From positions 1 to 57,931 of the IMG/VR virus record IMGVR_UViG_3300047469_000176: DNA of 57,931 bases; one strand, 5' to 3'. Under the pieces are notes generated by a model. The model was given only the letters and a program-made list of their open reading frames with translations, did not search any database and was not told the DNA's origin. The position numbers and the translations under genes are program-made. Positions 7,421 through 17,214 of the stretch are shown here, one piece after another. Within the stretch, counting starts at the first letter, position 1, and the number at the start of each line of letters is the position of its first letter. The stretch is from a virus.

Positions 7421-8161
7421 TTATCCTTTGGCGAGAATGTAATAGTTGAGTGGGTCGGGGATTAAATCGTCCGAGACGTAGAGCTTGAGATCGGTCCCGA
7501 AAGTGAGTCGGTTGTTAGGGTCTGAGCTGATCTCTGCCGCGCCGATGCCAGGCGGCCCCTGCTCTCCAATGCTCAGCACCTGGTGCTCATCACTTGCACA
7601 CCGGCAATCAGCACCGATCGCGCCGACGAAATAGCGGGTGACAGTCGGTCCTGCGTAAGTGACATCGAGGGTGTAGGTCAGGTCTTCGCCGACCAGCAAG
7701 GCCGTTTGCTCGGCAGTCAGCACGCGTTCGATCGTGCCTGCCGAGGTGATCGAAAGCCCAGAACCCAGCGCCAGCGTGAACAGCGGCACGTTTGCGCGGC
7801 TCACTACCATCTCTACTGATGCTTCGCTCAGGCTGACCGGGCGCCGATAGATGAGTTGCCCTCCTTGTGGCCGCAGCCCTGTGGCAGATAGCGAATTCAC
7901 CTCAATGACGTCTTCGTCTACGAACTTGGCCTTGTGCGGCGTTTGCCTGGCTGGCTCGCGGTTCAATTCGGGCATTCCCTGAACGCCGCGGACCCAGATC
8001 GGCCAGTCTGACACCAGCCCATGGCCTGGTGCAGTGATGCGGACCGGAGCGCCGTCGATGTTGATAATTGACCGATACACGAACTCAGGCTGCATGATCC
8101 GCACGGTATCTCTGTAGGTTGTTCCCGGAGTAACGGGCAGGTCTTGCCGGGCCGGCTGCAT
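7421..8161 (-). CDS. Tail-tip/fibre-associated structural protein
   Basis: 246 residues, no obvious catalytic motif. Content is beta-rich (ITAPGHGLVSDWPIWVRGVQGM, VEVNSLSATGL), with an IGEQGPPGIG collagen-like turn near residue 200 and C-terminal NYYILAKG. The APGHGL...W...GV..M pattern is seen in tail fibre-proximal proteins. Position between the large tail protein and the short fibres supports a virion role. Confidence 0.5.
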   Translation of the reverse strand: MQPARQDLPVTPGTTYRDTVRIMQPEFVYRSIINIDGAPVRITAPGHGLVSDWPIWVRGVQGMPELNREPARQTPHKAKFVDEDVIEVNSLSATGLRPQGGQLIYRRPVSLSEASVEMVVSRANVPLFTLALGSGLSITSAGTIERVLTAEQTALLVGEDLTYTLDVTYAGPTVTRYFVGAIGADCRCASDEHQVLSIGEQGPPGIGAAEISSDPNNRLTFGTDLKLYVSDDLIPDPLNYYILAKG

Positions 8162-8190
8162 AGCTGGCTTCTCCTGTTTCGAGAGTTAGA

Positions 8191-9741
8191 TCAAACCCAG
8201 TTAATGGGTGCGGGAGATCCGATCACGCATTCTTTAGTGAACGGGTTGTAGCTTCCAAAGTGGCGGACATCGTTGGAGGGGTATGACGCGGGCTGGGCAG
8301 TAAAGCCATCCGCCGTCAGGCAGCCTATGAATTGCTCATCACCCGAACTATTTCTCACCGAAACACCGATCAGGTTGTTGCTGTAGAGGCTAAAAGAATA
8401 CAGCTTTGCCAGCCAGCCTATCCCAGCGGATGCTTGTGGCACGCGACCATCACCGCTACCCATTAGTTCGCCGCCGCCCACTGGGTCCATCATGAACGCC
8501 CCCGATGATGAGCCAGATGAGGACTGGTCGTCACAATAAATAACTGTAGTTTGCAGGCTGCCAATGGTGTGGTACACGGCTCCATAGGAAATCTGGGCGC
8601 TCCACAAAGATTCCGCGCCCTCCCAGGCGATAGTGAAATTCCCGCCTGAGCTGCCGCCGCCTTCGACGTGCGATGCGCCCTGCTGTAGAACGTTGAAGGA
8701 CCCGTCCGGATATTCCTGCGTGATGTACTGGGTGTCGGTAATGCGAGTGAAGCTGGCCGAGCCCACCATGCCGGTATCCGTTGCGGTGAGGTAACACGGT
8801 TTTGGGGTTTCACCAGTGAACGACACCATAACCATCCAGCGCTTGCGGAATACCCATGATGACGGTGAGCGCCACTGTCCGCCCTCCATCGTGACAATGG
8901 GTACCTGCTCGGAGTAGTTATAGGTTACCTTCTCGCCCGCAGGCGCTCCGTTGGAGTCAAAGTACGGTTCTCGCCCCACTTCTTCCGTGGCTATGCCTGG
9001 CGCGAACGAGCAGCGAAGAGTGCTGTCGTTGATATCGGTTGTGACCGAGAGTATGTCATCCAGCGTGTAAAGGATTTCTCCAGTCAGCCTCAGCTGGGAA
9101 TGGCTACCCTCGATAGAGACCTTGTAATACATGTAAGCGCGCGGCCTGAAATCCAAGACCTTCGTGAATTCCCCGCTCTGACCCAGATCGTTGTAAGCCA
9201 TCCAGGCAAAGATAGCGGTCCGCCCACTCTCACTGACTGAGTGCAGCCTGATCACACAGGCGGTGGGTGGCCCAAGATCCGCGAATATTCTCGTCCGTAG
9301 CGTCCGGTCCGCGAGACGCCCGACGGCTACGTTCAGGGTGGTGGTATGCGTCTCGCCCGCCCTTCCGAACTCTCCAAACAAACTCGCCCGGAGTTGCAGG
9401 GTTGCGTCAGTGTCGGTGAGCGTGCGATTCAACACGCTGATCTGCCATCGGCTCCCGTCGAGCGCCTGATAGATCCAGCCGTTGATAATCTGGTTGTAAA
9501 GCGAGCCAGCGGAGATAAGCGCCTGTCCAGCCCAATACTCACCGCCCGCGGGTGCCTGGCTGATCTCCGCGTCGCTTAGCGGCTCAATGTTCGGCACTAC
9601 GATCTTGTGCGTGTCGCCGGAGCCGTACTGGGCCGTGGGGAAGTTCAGAGGCTGGTTGTATGCTCGAATGCCCCCATCTTTCAGTTGAACCGCACCGTCC
9701 TTTATCAGCCCATGCCAAGGCCAAACCAGCATTCGTTGCAT
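8191..9741 (-). CDS. Large tail protein, probable baseplate/fibre component
   Basis: 516 residues, start supported by AAGGAATCGAC before ATG 9741. Beta-rich and Ser/Gly-rich, with a low-complexity GGGSSGGNF region near 360 and SSSGSSSG near 410. No family recognised. Its place between the tail-tip hub genes and the fibre genes suggests a tail-tip or side-fibre protein. Confidence 0.55.
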   Translation of the reverse strand: MQRMLVWPWHGLIKDGAVQLKDGGIRAYNQPLNFPTAQYGSGDTHKIVVPNIEPLSDAEISQAPAGGEYWAGQALISAGSLYNQIINGWIYQALDGSRWQISVLNRTLTDTDATLQLRASLFGEFGRAGETHTTTLNVAVGRLADRTLRTRIFADLGPPTACVIRLHSVSESGRTAIFAWMAYNDLGQSGEFTKVLDFRPRAYMYYKVSIEGSHSQLRLTGEILYTLDDILSVTTDINDSTLRCSFAPGIATEEVGREPYFDSNGAPAGEKVTYNYSEQVPIVTMEGGQWRSPSSWVFRKRWMVMVSFTGETPKPCYLTATDTGMVGSASFTRITDTQYITQEYPDGSFNVLQQGASHVEGGGSSGGNFTIAWEGAESLWSAQISYGAVYHTIGSLQTTVIYCDDQSSSGSSSGAFMMDPVGGGELMGSGDGRVPQASAGIGWLAKLYSFSLYSNNLIGVSVRNSSGDEQFIGCLTADGFTAQPASYPSNDVRHFGSYNPFTKECVIGSPAPINWV

Positions 9742-9765
9742 GTCGATTCCTTCAATCGTTGCGGC

Positions 9766-10167
9766 TTATAAAGGACCGCCGTCGCCTGGATCACCACCCC
9801 CTGTGTCGCCGCCGCCCCCTGCGTTTGCCTCGAGCGCTCTCAAACGAGTATCAAATTGCTCGATTGACTGAACAATGATGCTCAGAACTCCTGCCGTGAG
9901 CGACATGTATACAAACGTCCCAGCTGGCCATGCCCTGGCGGTTGTATCTTCCGCTCCACGAACCGCTGAGAATTGGCCGCCGCCGGCCTGGATCATAATG
10001 ATTTCGTAAGGCGCGCCAGCAAGTGGATCGAGCGACTCTGTAAGAGTCAGGTAATACTGATTTTCGAACTGCAACAGATCCGCCGCACTACCAAGGGGTA
10101 GAAGCTCGTCCTCGGCAGTTATCGCGGCAGTCAGCTGTGTCACCCAGTTATTCAAGTATGCGAGCAT
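9766..10167 (-). CDS. Small tail-module protein with Gly/Asp-rich tail
   Basis: 133 residues; start ATG 10167 has AGGA upstream. Beta-rich first two thirds, then a short heptad-like helix (IVQSIEQFDTRLRALEAN) and a flexible GGGGDTGGGDPGDGG end. The helix may trimerise it. Function unknown, virion association inferred from position. Confidence 0.5.
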   Translation of the reverse strand: MLAYLNNWVTQLTAAITAEDELLPLGSAADLLQFENQYYLTLTESLDPLAGAPYEIIMIQAGGGQFSAVRGAEDTTARAWPAGTFVYMSLTAGVLSIIVQSIEQFDTRLRALEANAGGGGDTGGGDPGDGGPL

Positions 10168-10175
10168 GTTTTTTC

Positions 10176-10565
10176 CTATGAAGGCTGCGGCTGTACAGGC
10201 TTGGCGAGGCTGATGATTGCCTGCACGCCGTCGGCATCAGTCAGGACCAGCTTTTTGATGGCAGGGATCGAGAACAAACCATCGCTGCTGATGATCGAGT
10301 TTTCCCAGTATTCCCGCTTGGTGTAGTCAGTTTCGCTCAGCGGTGAAGCGATACCCCCTCCGCCACCTACGGCGGCCGGCGCTGTGTAAGTGCTGGTGCC
10401 CGTCTGAGCTGGAAGAGGTCCACGTTTGGCAAGCTCTGGCAGTTGCTTTCTCTGAGATTGCGGCCGCACCAATCGGTTGAGGTCGTTGGTTAACTGCCTG
10501 CCTATGTTCTGCCGCGCCTGCTCGTTGCTGGTGCCGATGGCTCTGCGATCACTTTCAAGTGACAT
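10176..10565 (-). CDS. Small tail-module protein
   Basis: 129 residues from ATG 10565 (GGAG 8 nt upstream; a TTG at 10571 overlapping the upstream stop is the alternative). Basic helical N-terminus (ESDRRAIGTSNEQARQNIG), then an Ala/Gly linker and a C-terminal beta region. No family recognised. It lies between the hub-like 601-residue gene and the 133-residue gene. Confidence 0.5.
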   Translation of the reverse strand: MSLESDRRAIGTSNEQARQNIGRQLTNDLNRLVRPQSQRKQLPELAKRGPLPAQTGTSTYTAPAAVGGGGGIASPLSETDYTKREYWENSIISSDGLFSIPAIKKLVLTDADGVQAIISLAKPVQPQPS

Positions 10566-10567
10566 GG

Positions 10568-12373
10568 TCAAAGCTCCAGAAGGTCGTTGGGAATACTGAC
10601 GCGGTACGTCGCTGTGAGCTCGACTACCTTCTCATCACGCAACGATGCGTCGATCTCGGTAGCGGTGATCTGTAGTCGGCGAGGAAATTGCTCAAGGGTC
10701 GGATCAGCGTTGTCGTAGTTGCCCGCAAATCCTTCCATCGATTCGTCATAGGCTGGCGAGCTCGGTTTTCCGCCGAGCTGGGTAGGCAACGAGGTCGAGA
10801 CTGGGTCCTCGGCATCATCGGGTTGCGGCTCAACTGATGGCGCCGGCGGATCCAGCGGGTCGTCCACGGTGCCACCCCCTCGCATGACGGTGATCGCGAG
10901 CGTGGTGATCGCCGAGCCGGACGCCAGATCAAGAGTGTCGAGTACCCGGCTACACCTGGCGCGAGCATTGATGCCCTGATCAGATATCCGCAGCGTGTTG
11001 CCTAAATCGATATCCAGCACCATGCTGGTAGGCACGTCCCAACTGATCGAGGTGCCGCTATGGGCCAACACAACAGCGGTCTTTGCCTGATTGAGCACGC
11101 ACCGTAGGGCTGACTGCCGGGCATCTTCATCACGAACGTCGGCATGGCCAGATAGCCCGCCATCGGTAACGGTCCCGATCTCCGTGCCCCCGCTGCCCTC
11201 CCTGATGCCAACAGCGCCTTCGGTGGTAGTTGGCCGAGGCGCGTCGATGCCAAAGGCTGTGCCTTCCCAGTCATCAACGATTGCATTCGAGTACTCGACC
11301 GACAGAGAGTCGCGAGAGGTAACCTCACCCGCCTGGGCAACGCTCACCTCTGATACCACCGTAAGCGTGTACTTCTCTGTCACAGCCTGAGTCCACCGGC
11401 GAGCACCGACAAACGAGAATCCGAGCAGCAGATCTGGATACGAGTTGACCCACGGTTGGCCGGTGCCGCAGATATCTGCGCCGCTGGCGGGTACCCGGGT
11501 GTAACCGGGCGTCCGGATAATGCTGAAACCGCCGCCAGACGCTGAATCCTTCATCATTGCAACGTCCGGCAGGTCAGTACTGTCCTGGCGCCACAAGCAA
11601 AACCCTTGGGTACCGCCGAGGCCAAATGTGTCCGGATGGGTCCAGTGAAATCCTTGGTTGAGCTGGTGGAGCCGCGAGAATCGGTAGCTCGTTTCGATCT
11701 CGACCTTGTTCGTCAGGCTGGTGAGATCGGCGTAACTGAGCTTGATCGAGTTGTAGATTGTCGTGCCAGCACGAAAAACGTATTCCTCGGCACCTGCGTA
11801 CCAAGTGGTCAGCCGCAGACTGCCGTCTGCCGACGAATCGAGGCTCGACTGAATAGTACCCAGCCGCTCCTGTGCGTAGTCCCACCGGCTCCTTCCTTCG
11901 GCGGCGTCAAAGACATTGGGAGACCAGAACGCCGGGATCAGCGTGTTGACGTCCTCGACCGTCATACTTTCGACCCGCTGCTGCAGCTGGTCACCGCACT
12001 GACAAACGAGTAACCGAGTAATCGGATTCCACTCGGTGGTAACGATCCTGCCGGTGTATCGCCGCTTCTGTGTCGTGACGCCCTTGGCGGTGCTGATGTA
12101 GTCGACGGTTACCTCACGGCCTACCCAATCCATCGGCAATACCGAGCCAGGCAGCATGTGAAGGGTAAACGATGCCAGTCCGGCGGCACCGCGCTCCCGA
12201 TCAATCTCCACCTGCCCCGTCAGCCGAGCGCTCACATCGGCGCCAGCGACCATCACCTGTACTCGCCACCGAAAGGCTTCACCTGGAACGATAGGCTGTG
12301 CTTCTGGAACAGAAGACCCGGTTTTCAGGAAAGCATTAATCGCAGCCGCATTTATCGGACCACCATTGAGCAT
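10568..12373 (-). CDS. Tail hub-like protein
   Basis: 601 residues. The ATG at 12373 forms an ATGA overlap with the upstream stop and is preferred to the longer frame. Features such as WVGREVTVDYIS...YTGRIVTTEWNP...LLVCQCGDQLQQRVES in the first 170 residues are typical of gp27/gpD-like hub proteins, and the final part has a disordered Asp/Pro-rich linker (PAPSVEPQPDDAEDP). It probably forms the ring at the tail tip through which DNA exits. Confidence 0.55.
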   Translation of the reverse strand: MLNGGPINAAAINAFLKTGSSVPEAQPIVPGEAFRWRVQVMVAGADVSARLTGQVEIDRERGAAGLASFTLHMLPGSVLPMDWVGREVTVDYISTAKGVTTQKRRYTGRIVTTEWNPITRLLVCQCGDQLQQRVESMTVEDVNTLIPAFWSPNVFDAAEGRSRWDYAQERLGTIQSSLDSSADGSLRLTTWYAGAEEYVFRAGTTIYNSIKLSYADLTSLTNKVEIETSYRFSRLHQLNQGFHWTHPDTFGLGGTQGFCLWRQDSTDLPDVAMMKDSASGGGFSIIRTPGYTRVPASGADICGTGQPWVNSYPDLLLGFSFVGARRWTQAVTEKYTLTVVSEVSVAQAGEVTSRDSLSVEYSNAIVDDWEGTAFGIDAPRPTTTEGAVGIREGSGGTEIGTVTDGGLSGHADVRDEDARQSALRCVLNQAKTAVVLAHSGTSISWDVPTSMVLDIDLGNTLRISDQGINARARCSRVLDTLDLASGSAITTLAITVMRGGGTVDDPLDPPAPSVEPQPDDAEDPVSTSLPTQLGGKPSSPAYDESMEGFAGNYDNADPTLEQFPRRLQITATEIDASLRDEKVVELTATYRVSIPNDLLEL

Positions 12374-12882
12374 CAGATTTCTTCCCAGGTGATAGTCCAG
12401 CCGAAGCTTGACTGCCCCGAACTCTGCGTTTTGGGCGGTTTGCTGGCGAACACTCGATAAGCAGGCATCCACTGCACCATATAGCGCGTGGCACCAATAA
12501 TGATTGCAGCCTCAGCCTGCGCACCTGAGAAGATGCATGTTGTCGGCTCCCATTGAGCTCCAACCAAGGCGAAGGCCCAAGGATCGACGTCAGGCCGTGG
12601 CGTGCTGGTCAGGGCGAAAACTCGCCCTTCGCCGACAATGCACTCCTGAGACGTCAACCGGAGTTCGAGAGGCTGGCTGTAATCCAACCCATCAAGCCCA
12701 GGCGGCATCCAACCTTGTCCGCTGATCGTGCCCGACGCTTTACCCCAGTGAGTCATCTTGACCGCCTCGCCACCTGAAAGGCGAAGCACAGTTTCGCCGA
12801 GCAAGGGTGTATCTGCCTGATCGGGAGCGCCAGCATGGAGAACGATTGGCACGCCACCAAGCGTGATCAGGGGACGGCTCAT
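12373..12882 (-). CDS. Distal-tail-like protein
   Basis: 169 residues, beta-rich, directly after the tape measure (with a foreign plus-strand gene between) and coupled to the hub gene by ATGA. Contains repeated W and G turns (KMTHWGKASGTISGQGWMPPGL). Position fits a distal tail (Dit-like) protein, but no family was recognised from sequence. Confidence 0.5.
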   Translation of the reverse strand: MSRPLITLGGVPIVLHAGAPDQADTPLLGETVLRLSGGEAVKMTHWGKASGTISGQGWMPPGLDGLDYSQPLELRLTSQECIVGEGRVFALTSTPRPDVDPWAFALVGAQWEPTTCIFSGAQAEAAIIIGATRYMVQWMPAYRVFASKPPKTQSSGQSSFGWTITWEEI

Positions 12883-13029
12883 TTATGACTCCAGCAAATG
12901 ATTTTCCGGCCGATATCCTCTAATGGACATAGACCCTATACGTGGTTTGCGATGACATACCCGCGCTCAGCCGGCCGAAGACACTTCCGATCAAGACGCG
13001 CGCCCTTCCCTGAAAAGGAATTCGAAACA

Positions 13030-13551
13030 ATGACCAAGCTTTTGTGCGCCATAACGTTTTCCCTCGTTTCATTCACCTGCTCCGCTGAAACGGTCTTCAA
13101 GTGCGTGGATTCCCAGGGACGCGTCACATTCACTGCGCGAGCCAATTGCCCGTCTCAAAGCATGCTGGATGATGTCGTTTCGGCGCATAACGCAAGGCCG
13201 AGTGGAGCAGGTGAAGGAACGCTTATGGCTCCCGTGCGTGAGCCAGCAAACTTGGCACCTCGTCAAGCTGCCGGCGCTGCTGCGCCAGCACAGTCCGCCG
13301 GAAATCGATCCGGTTGCTCTACCGGTTTGTCTGACCAAGAATTACGCACTGCGAAAGTCCGCGGAGAGATCGTGCCAGGGATGTCCAGAAAGGACGTCGA
13401 AAGCATGCGCGGTCGAGTCAACCGAGACCCTTCCGCGCGGGGAGCGGGTACAAGCACATACTGGAACGACAAATACCTGGACGTCACCAGCGTTAACTTC
13501 GACCGTAACGGCTGTGTGCGATCTTCTTATCAGTCCGGGCACACTCCGTAA
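13030..13551 (+). CDS. Secreted DUF4124-like protein (moron in tail module)
   Basis: 173 residues with a Sec signal (MTKLLCAITFSLVSFTCSA) and then ETVFKCVDSQGRVTFT, the hallmark of DUF4124 periplasmic proteins; the C-terminal half (VRGEIVPGMSRKDVESMRGR) resembles SmpA/OmlA-like hairpin modules. The ATG at 13030 is chosen because it gives the signal peptide. It is on the plus strand amid minus-strand tail genes, so it is a separate cassette, likely expressed in the lysogen. Its envelope role is unknown. Confidence 0.7.
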   Translation: MTKLLCAITFSLVSFTCSAETVFKCVDSQGRVTFTARANCPSQSMLDDVVSAHNARPSGAGEGTLMAPVREPANLAPRQAAGAAAPAQSAGNRSGCSTGLSDQELRTAKVRGEIVPGMSRKDVESMRGRVNRDPSARGAGTSTYWNDKYLDVTSVNFDRNGCVRSSYQSGHTP

Positions 13552-13554
13552 TGC

Positions 13555-16500
13555 TTAGCTCGCTCCAAACTTGAGCCGTTGATTGCGGACAATTCTCTGG
13601 AACTCCTGCTGAGGGGCCTGAATGTTGTAGGTTTCCCCGCCAACCGTCAGAGCTAGATTGGCGAACGGTTGCTGAACAATAGGTGCGGCCTGTTCCAGGA
13701 GCCCTGCCGAAGGAGCAGCGACTTCCGGCACGAATCGAGGACCGACAGCGCCGCCCTCTGCAAACTTCGGCAGTCGCCGGTCATTGATCTGACGAAGCAA
13801 CTCAGGACCGTAATGCCGAACGGCAGCCGCTCGCATCACAAACTCCCCATTTGAAAGCCTGGCAAGAATTGAGTCGCTCGTGCCGGTACCAGGACCTCGG
13901 ACCATGTCACCCGTTGCATAACCGGCGACGTCATTGCTGGCGACGGTCAATCCTGCATCACCGCCACCTCCCGTGACGGTAACGGGGATCGTGAGGACTC
14001 GCTTAAATTGATCCGCTACCGCTGCGATCTGGCTTTGCGTGGAGGTGAGCGAGGCGTCGTCTATCGCTGTCTCTACCGGGACATCCAACGAATCGACTTC
14101 TGGAATCTTCGGGTCCACGTCCACCGGGATGTCTCCCTGACCGTCAAGCTGCCGCTGGATGGTAGACGCAGCATCCGCTGGCAGTTTAGGGGCAACGTCG
14201 ACGCCAATTGTCTCGCGAGAATAGTTGTCGACGCCTGGCACGTACTTCAGCTTTCCGCTTTGGGTCTGTGTGGCAGTCTGATCAGGAATCGCCGCCGAAT
14301 CGGCCGTTTGCGTGCCGCCGGTTACCTTTTTGACCAAGCTGTCTGCGAGGTTTGTACCCTGCGGCAGCGCAGTTGTAGCCACCAATGGATCTACTGGCTG
14401 CCCCAATGAAAGCTGCAGCTCTCGCATTTGCTTCCTGACCTGGGCGACGGCCTCTTCCGAAAGCTCAGGAGTTATTTTGATGACTTTCAAATCCTGCAGA
14501 TCATCTTTAAGCTGTTTGATCTGATCGAGCGCAGCGCTCTGTTTATCCTCCGCGCGGCTTTTGGTGAGCTGGTCAGCCGCTTGTTCGATGGTTTGCAGCT
14601 GCTGTACGAACCCCTTGAACCCGTAGGTATTCGCACCACTTTCCGAAAGTTGCTGGATGATCTTCAGCGCCTGCTGAGCCTTCGTCTTGGCCTGATCAAT
14701 ATCGCCGCTATCCAGCGCCTTTCCTGCAGCAACCTTTAGCGACTGTGCTGCGCCATAGCTAGGGGTGGAAGATCCGGTACCAGCGTCCAGAGCGGCCAGA
14801 GCATCTGCATATCGTTTCTTGGTCTCCAGCTGGTCTTTCTGAGCCTTCTTGATCTCCGCCACAGCTGCCCGCTGTGCTTGCACCTGCTTTGCCAGAGCCG
14901 CCTTCGTGTCCGTGGTCAACTTGCCCTGAAGATCCGTCAGTGCCTCACTGTTGGTGGCAGCCTCGTCGACTCGGTCCTGCTCATACGAGGTTTCCTGATC
15001 AAGCGCCTTGCCGTATTCCCGAGCTCGTTTGAACGCCTCGATGGCCTCGGCACTGACCGCCGCTGTCGGGCCGTTCTTTTCCGAATCTGCCCGAGCAATC
15101 TGTTGTGAAAGCGCGCTGTAATACGTCTGGGCTGACCGAAGCCGATCGGTATAGCTCTTTCTTTCTTGGGCGGTCATGTTCGCCAGCGCCTGGGGCGTAG
15201 CGATCAGCGTTTCCTGATATTCCTGATTCTTGGTGATGAGATCAGCTGTCGATTTTTTCTGATCTTTTTGGGCTTGCTCGAGATCCTCCATTTGCTGATA
15301 CAGACCGTAAAGCTCTGCCAACTGGGAAATCAGAACGCCGTACGCCCCGCCACGAACCAGCCCACCTAGTGGACTATTGAGGATCCCGCTCAACCGCGTG
15401 GCTTTACCGCTGACACCATCCATGGCAGCGCCGGCGATTCCAAGCTGCGCCGTGGCTCCGGCTGCGCCACCCGACAAAACTTTGAATGCGAGGCGCGCCG
15501 CCGTCACGGCGGCGCCAACTGCTTTTGCTCCAACACCAAACGCCACGAAAGAGAGGATGCCGAGCTTTACCCTCTCGTCGACTTCGTTGAATGCGTTCAG
15601 CAAGTCACGCAGCAGCCCTATCAGTGGCAGACCAGACGCGACTGCCTGGCCGAAGGAATTGCTGAGGTCTTCCAGTGCGGCCTTGAATTTCTCAACCTGC
15701 GCCTGCGGTGTTGCTTTCATGATGTTGTAAGCACGCTCCGTGGCACCAGCAGCCCCTTCCACTTTCGAAACTTCGTCAACAAACGAGGCATAGTCCTTGG
15801 TCAGAGCCAAGATTGCCGTACGGCCTTCGGTTTCAGGAATGATCTGCGCCAGCGCATCGAAGCCAAGCTTCTTGTCGGCAATTTGCTGAAGTGTTGCCGA
15901 CAACCCTTTCCATTCGATACCCAACCCTGCCATCGCTTTCCGTGCTTCGACTGCGGGTGAGGCGAGTTGGTTGATCGCGCTGCGAAGCGCCGTGATGGCG
16001 ATTGGGGCCTGAATACCCTGAACAGTCATGCGCGCAATCGCGGCAGCGACTTCGGCGAAGCTAACGTTGGCAGCGGCAGCGGTGGGCAACACTTGGCCCA
16101 GCCCAGCTGCAAGCTGATCGAAACTCACAACGCCGTCTTGGATCGCGACGAACAGTTGATCGTAACGAAGCCCAAGGTTGGACATGCTTTCGCCATAGGC
16201 GTTGATGATCGACACGCCCACGCCCGCGGCCGTTTTGGTCTCGCTCATACCGGCCACTGCTGCTTTGGTGGAAAGCGCCAGCACATCCAGTGCATCTGCC
16301 GTGGCTACGCCACTGCCGAGCAAATCGTAAACTGCAGCTGCACTTTCACTGGCAGATTTACCCGTGTCGCGACTGAGTGCGCGAATACCATCAGACAAAC
16401 CATGAAGCTGGTCCTGGGTCAGATCAGTGATGGTGTTGATGCCCGCGATCTGCTGTTGAAAGCTTGCGAACGTCGAGAATGAGCGCGTGGCAGCCAGTGC

Positions 16501-17208
16501 GAAACCGCCGAATGCGGCTGCACCCGCCAGAATTTGCGTTTTTACATCATCAAGGCTCGCGCTCCACTGTTTCGTTGCGCCGGTGAGCTGCGAGGTCTGC
16601 GCAGATGCGGCAGCAATGCTCTGGCGCAGAGTGTTCTGTGCGATAGCGATCTCGGTCGACGACAGCTTCCCGGTGGATCGCAGCAACTGAAAGTCGGCCT
16701 GAAGCCGCGCAATCTCGGCGCTGGTGTTTGAAAACTTTGCGATCCCCAGATTGGCCTGGGCGTCTTGGATGCTTTTGTCGCGCTGACCGATGCCCAGCTT
16801 TTGAGACAGATCGCCTTGAAGGCGCCGCTGCTCAGCCGACAGATTGCGAGTGTCGATGCCGGCCGACTGCAACTCTTTGCGCATGCGTGCGAGCTGCGCG
16901 GTTTGGCTCTGCTCCTGCCGCTCAAGGATCTTCAGTTGGTTGATCGAGTCCCGGTATTCAGCCTGAAGCTGCCGACTTGGCACAGCCGTCGCCGCGAGTT
17001 GGTCACCGAACGAGCGGACTGCCTCACGGGCAGACGTGATACTCCTGCCGGTTTTTTCGAGCACGCCCTCAAGCTCGCGGAACGAGGTCACCTGGCGCAG
17101 CGGCTTTTCGACCGCACGGACCATCTCTGCATATTCTTTCCGGAAACCACCAACGTTCTTGGTTGCGGAATCAATGTCAGCTGTGACCTTCAGTTCAATG
17201 CTTTGCAC
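13555..17208 (-). CDS. Tail tape measure protein (TP901 family)
   Basis: 1217 residues, by far the longest phage gene, setting a tail length of roughly 180 nm by the usual 0.15 nm per residue. The N-terminus is coiled-coil; residues about 230-470 are a TP901 core (LSRDTGKSASESAAAVYDLLGSG, KAAVAGMSETKTAAGVG); a hydrophobic stretch (ILSFVAFGVGAKAVGAAV) follows, then long coiled coil and a G-rich C-terminus. It starts with GTG 17208 right after the frameshifted chaperone product ends at 17215. Confidence 0.95.
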   Translation of the reverse strand: MQSIELKVTADIDSATKNVGGFRKEYAEMVRAVEKPLRQVTSFRELEGVLEKTGRSITSAREAVRSFGDQLAATAVPSRQLQAEYRDSINQLKILERQEQSQTAQLARMRKELQSAGIDTRNLSAEQRRLQGDLSQKLGIGQRDKSIQDAQANLGIAKFSNTSAEIARLQADFQLLRSTGKLSSTEIAIAQNTLRQSIAAASAQTSQLTGATKQWSASLDDVKTQILAGAAAFGGFALAATRSFSTFASFQQQIAGINTITDLTQDQLHGLSDGIRALSRDTGKSASESAAAVYDLLGSGVATADALDVLALSTKAAVAGMSETKTAAGVGVSIINAYGESMSNLGLRYDQLFVAIQDGVVSFDQLAAGLGQVLPTAAAANVSFAEVAAAIARMTVQGIQAPIAITALRSAINQLASPAVEARKAMAGLGIEWKGLSATLQQIADKKLGFDALAQIIPETEGRTAILALTKDYASFVDEVSKVEGAAGATERAYNIMKATPQAQVEKFKAALEDLSNSFGQAVASGLPLIGLLRDLLNAFNEVDERVKLGILSFVAFGVGAKAVGAAVTAARLAFKVLSGGAAGATAQLGIAGAAMDGVSGKATRLSGILNSPLGGLVRGGAYGVLISQLAELYGLYQQMEDLEQAQKDQKKSTADLITKNQEYQETLIATPQALANMTAQERKSYTDRLRSAQTYYSALSQQIARADSEKNGPTAAVSAEAIEAFKRAREYGKALDQETSYEQDRVDEAATNSEALTDLQGKLTTDTKAALAKQVQAQRAAVAEIKKAQKDQLETKKRYADALAALDAGTGSSTPSYGAAQSLKVAAGKALDSGDIDQAKTKAQQALKIIQQLSESGANTYGFKGFVQQLQTIEQAADQLTKSRAEDKQSAALDQIKQLKDDLQDLKVIKITPELSEEAVAQVRKQMRELQLSLGQPVDPLVATTALPQGTNLADSLVKKVTGGTQTADSAAIPDQTATQTQSGKLKYVPGVDNYSRETIGVDVAPKLPADAASTIQRQLDGQGDIPVDVDPKIPEVDSLDVPVETAIDDASLTSTQSQIAAVADQFKRVLTIPVTVTGGGGDAGLTVASNDVAGYATGDMVRGPGTGTSDSILARLSNGEFVMRAAAVRHYGPELLRQINDRRLPKFAEGGAVGPRFVPEVAAPSAGLLEQAAPIVQQPFANLALTVGGETYNIQAPQQEFQRIVRNQRLKFGAS

Positions 17209-17214
17209 GGGGGC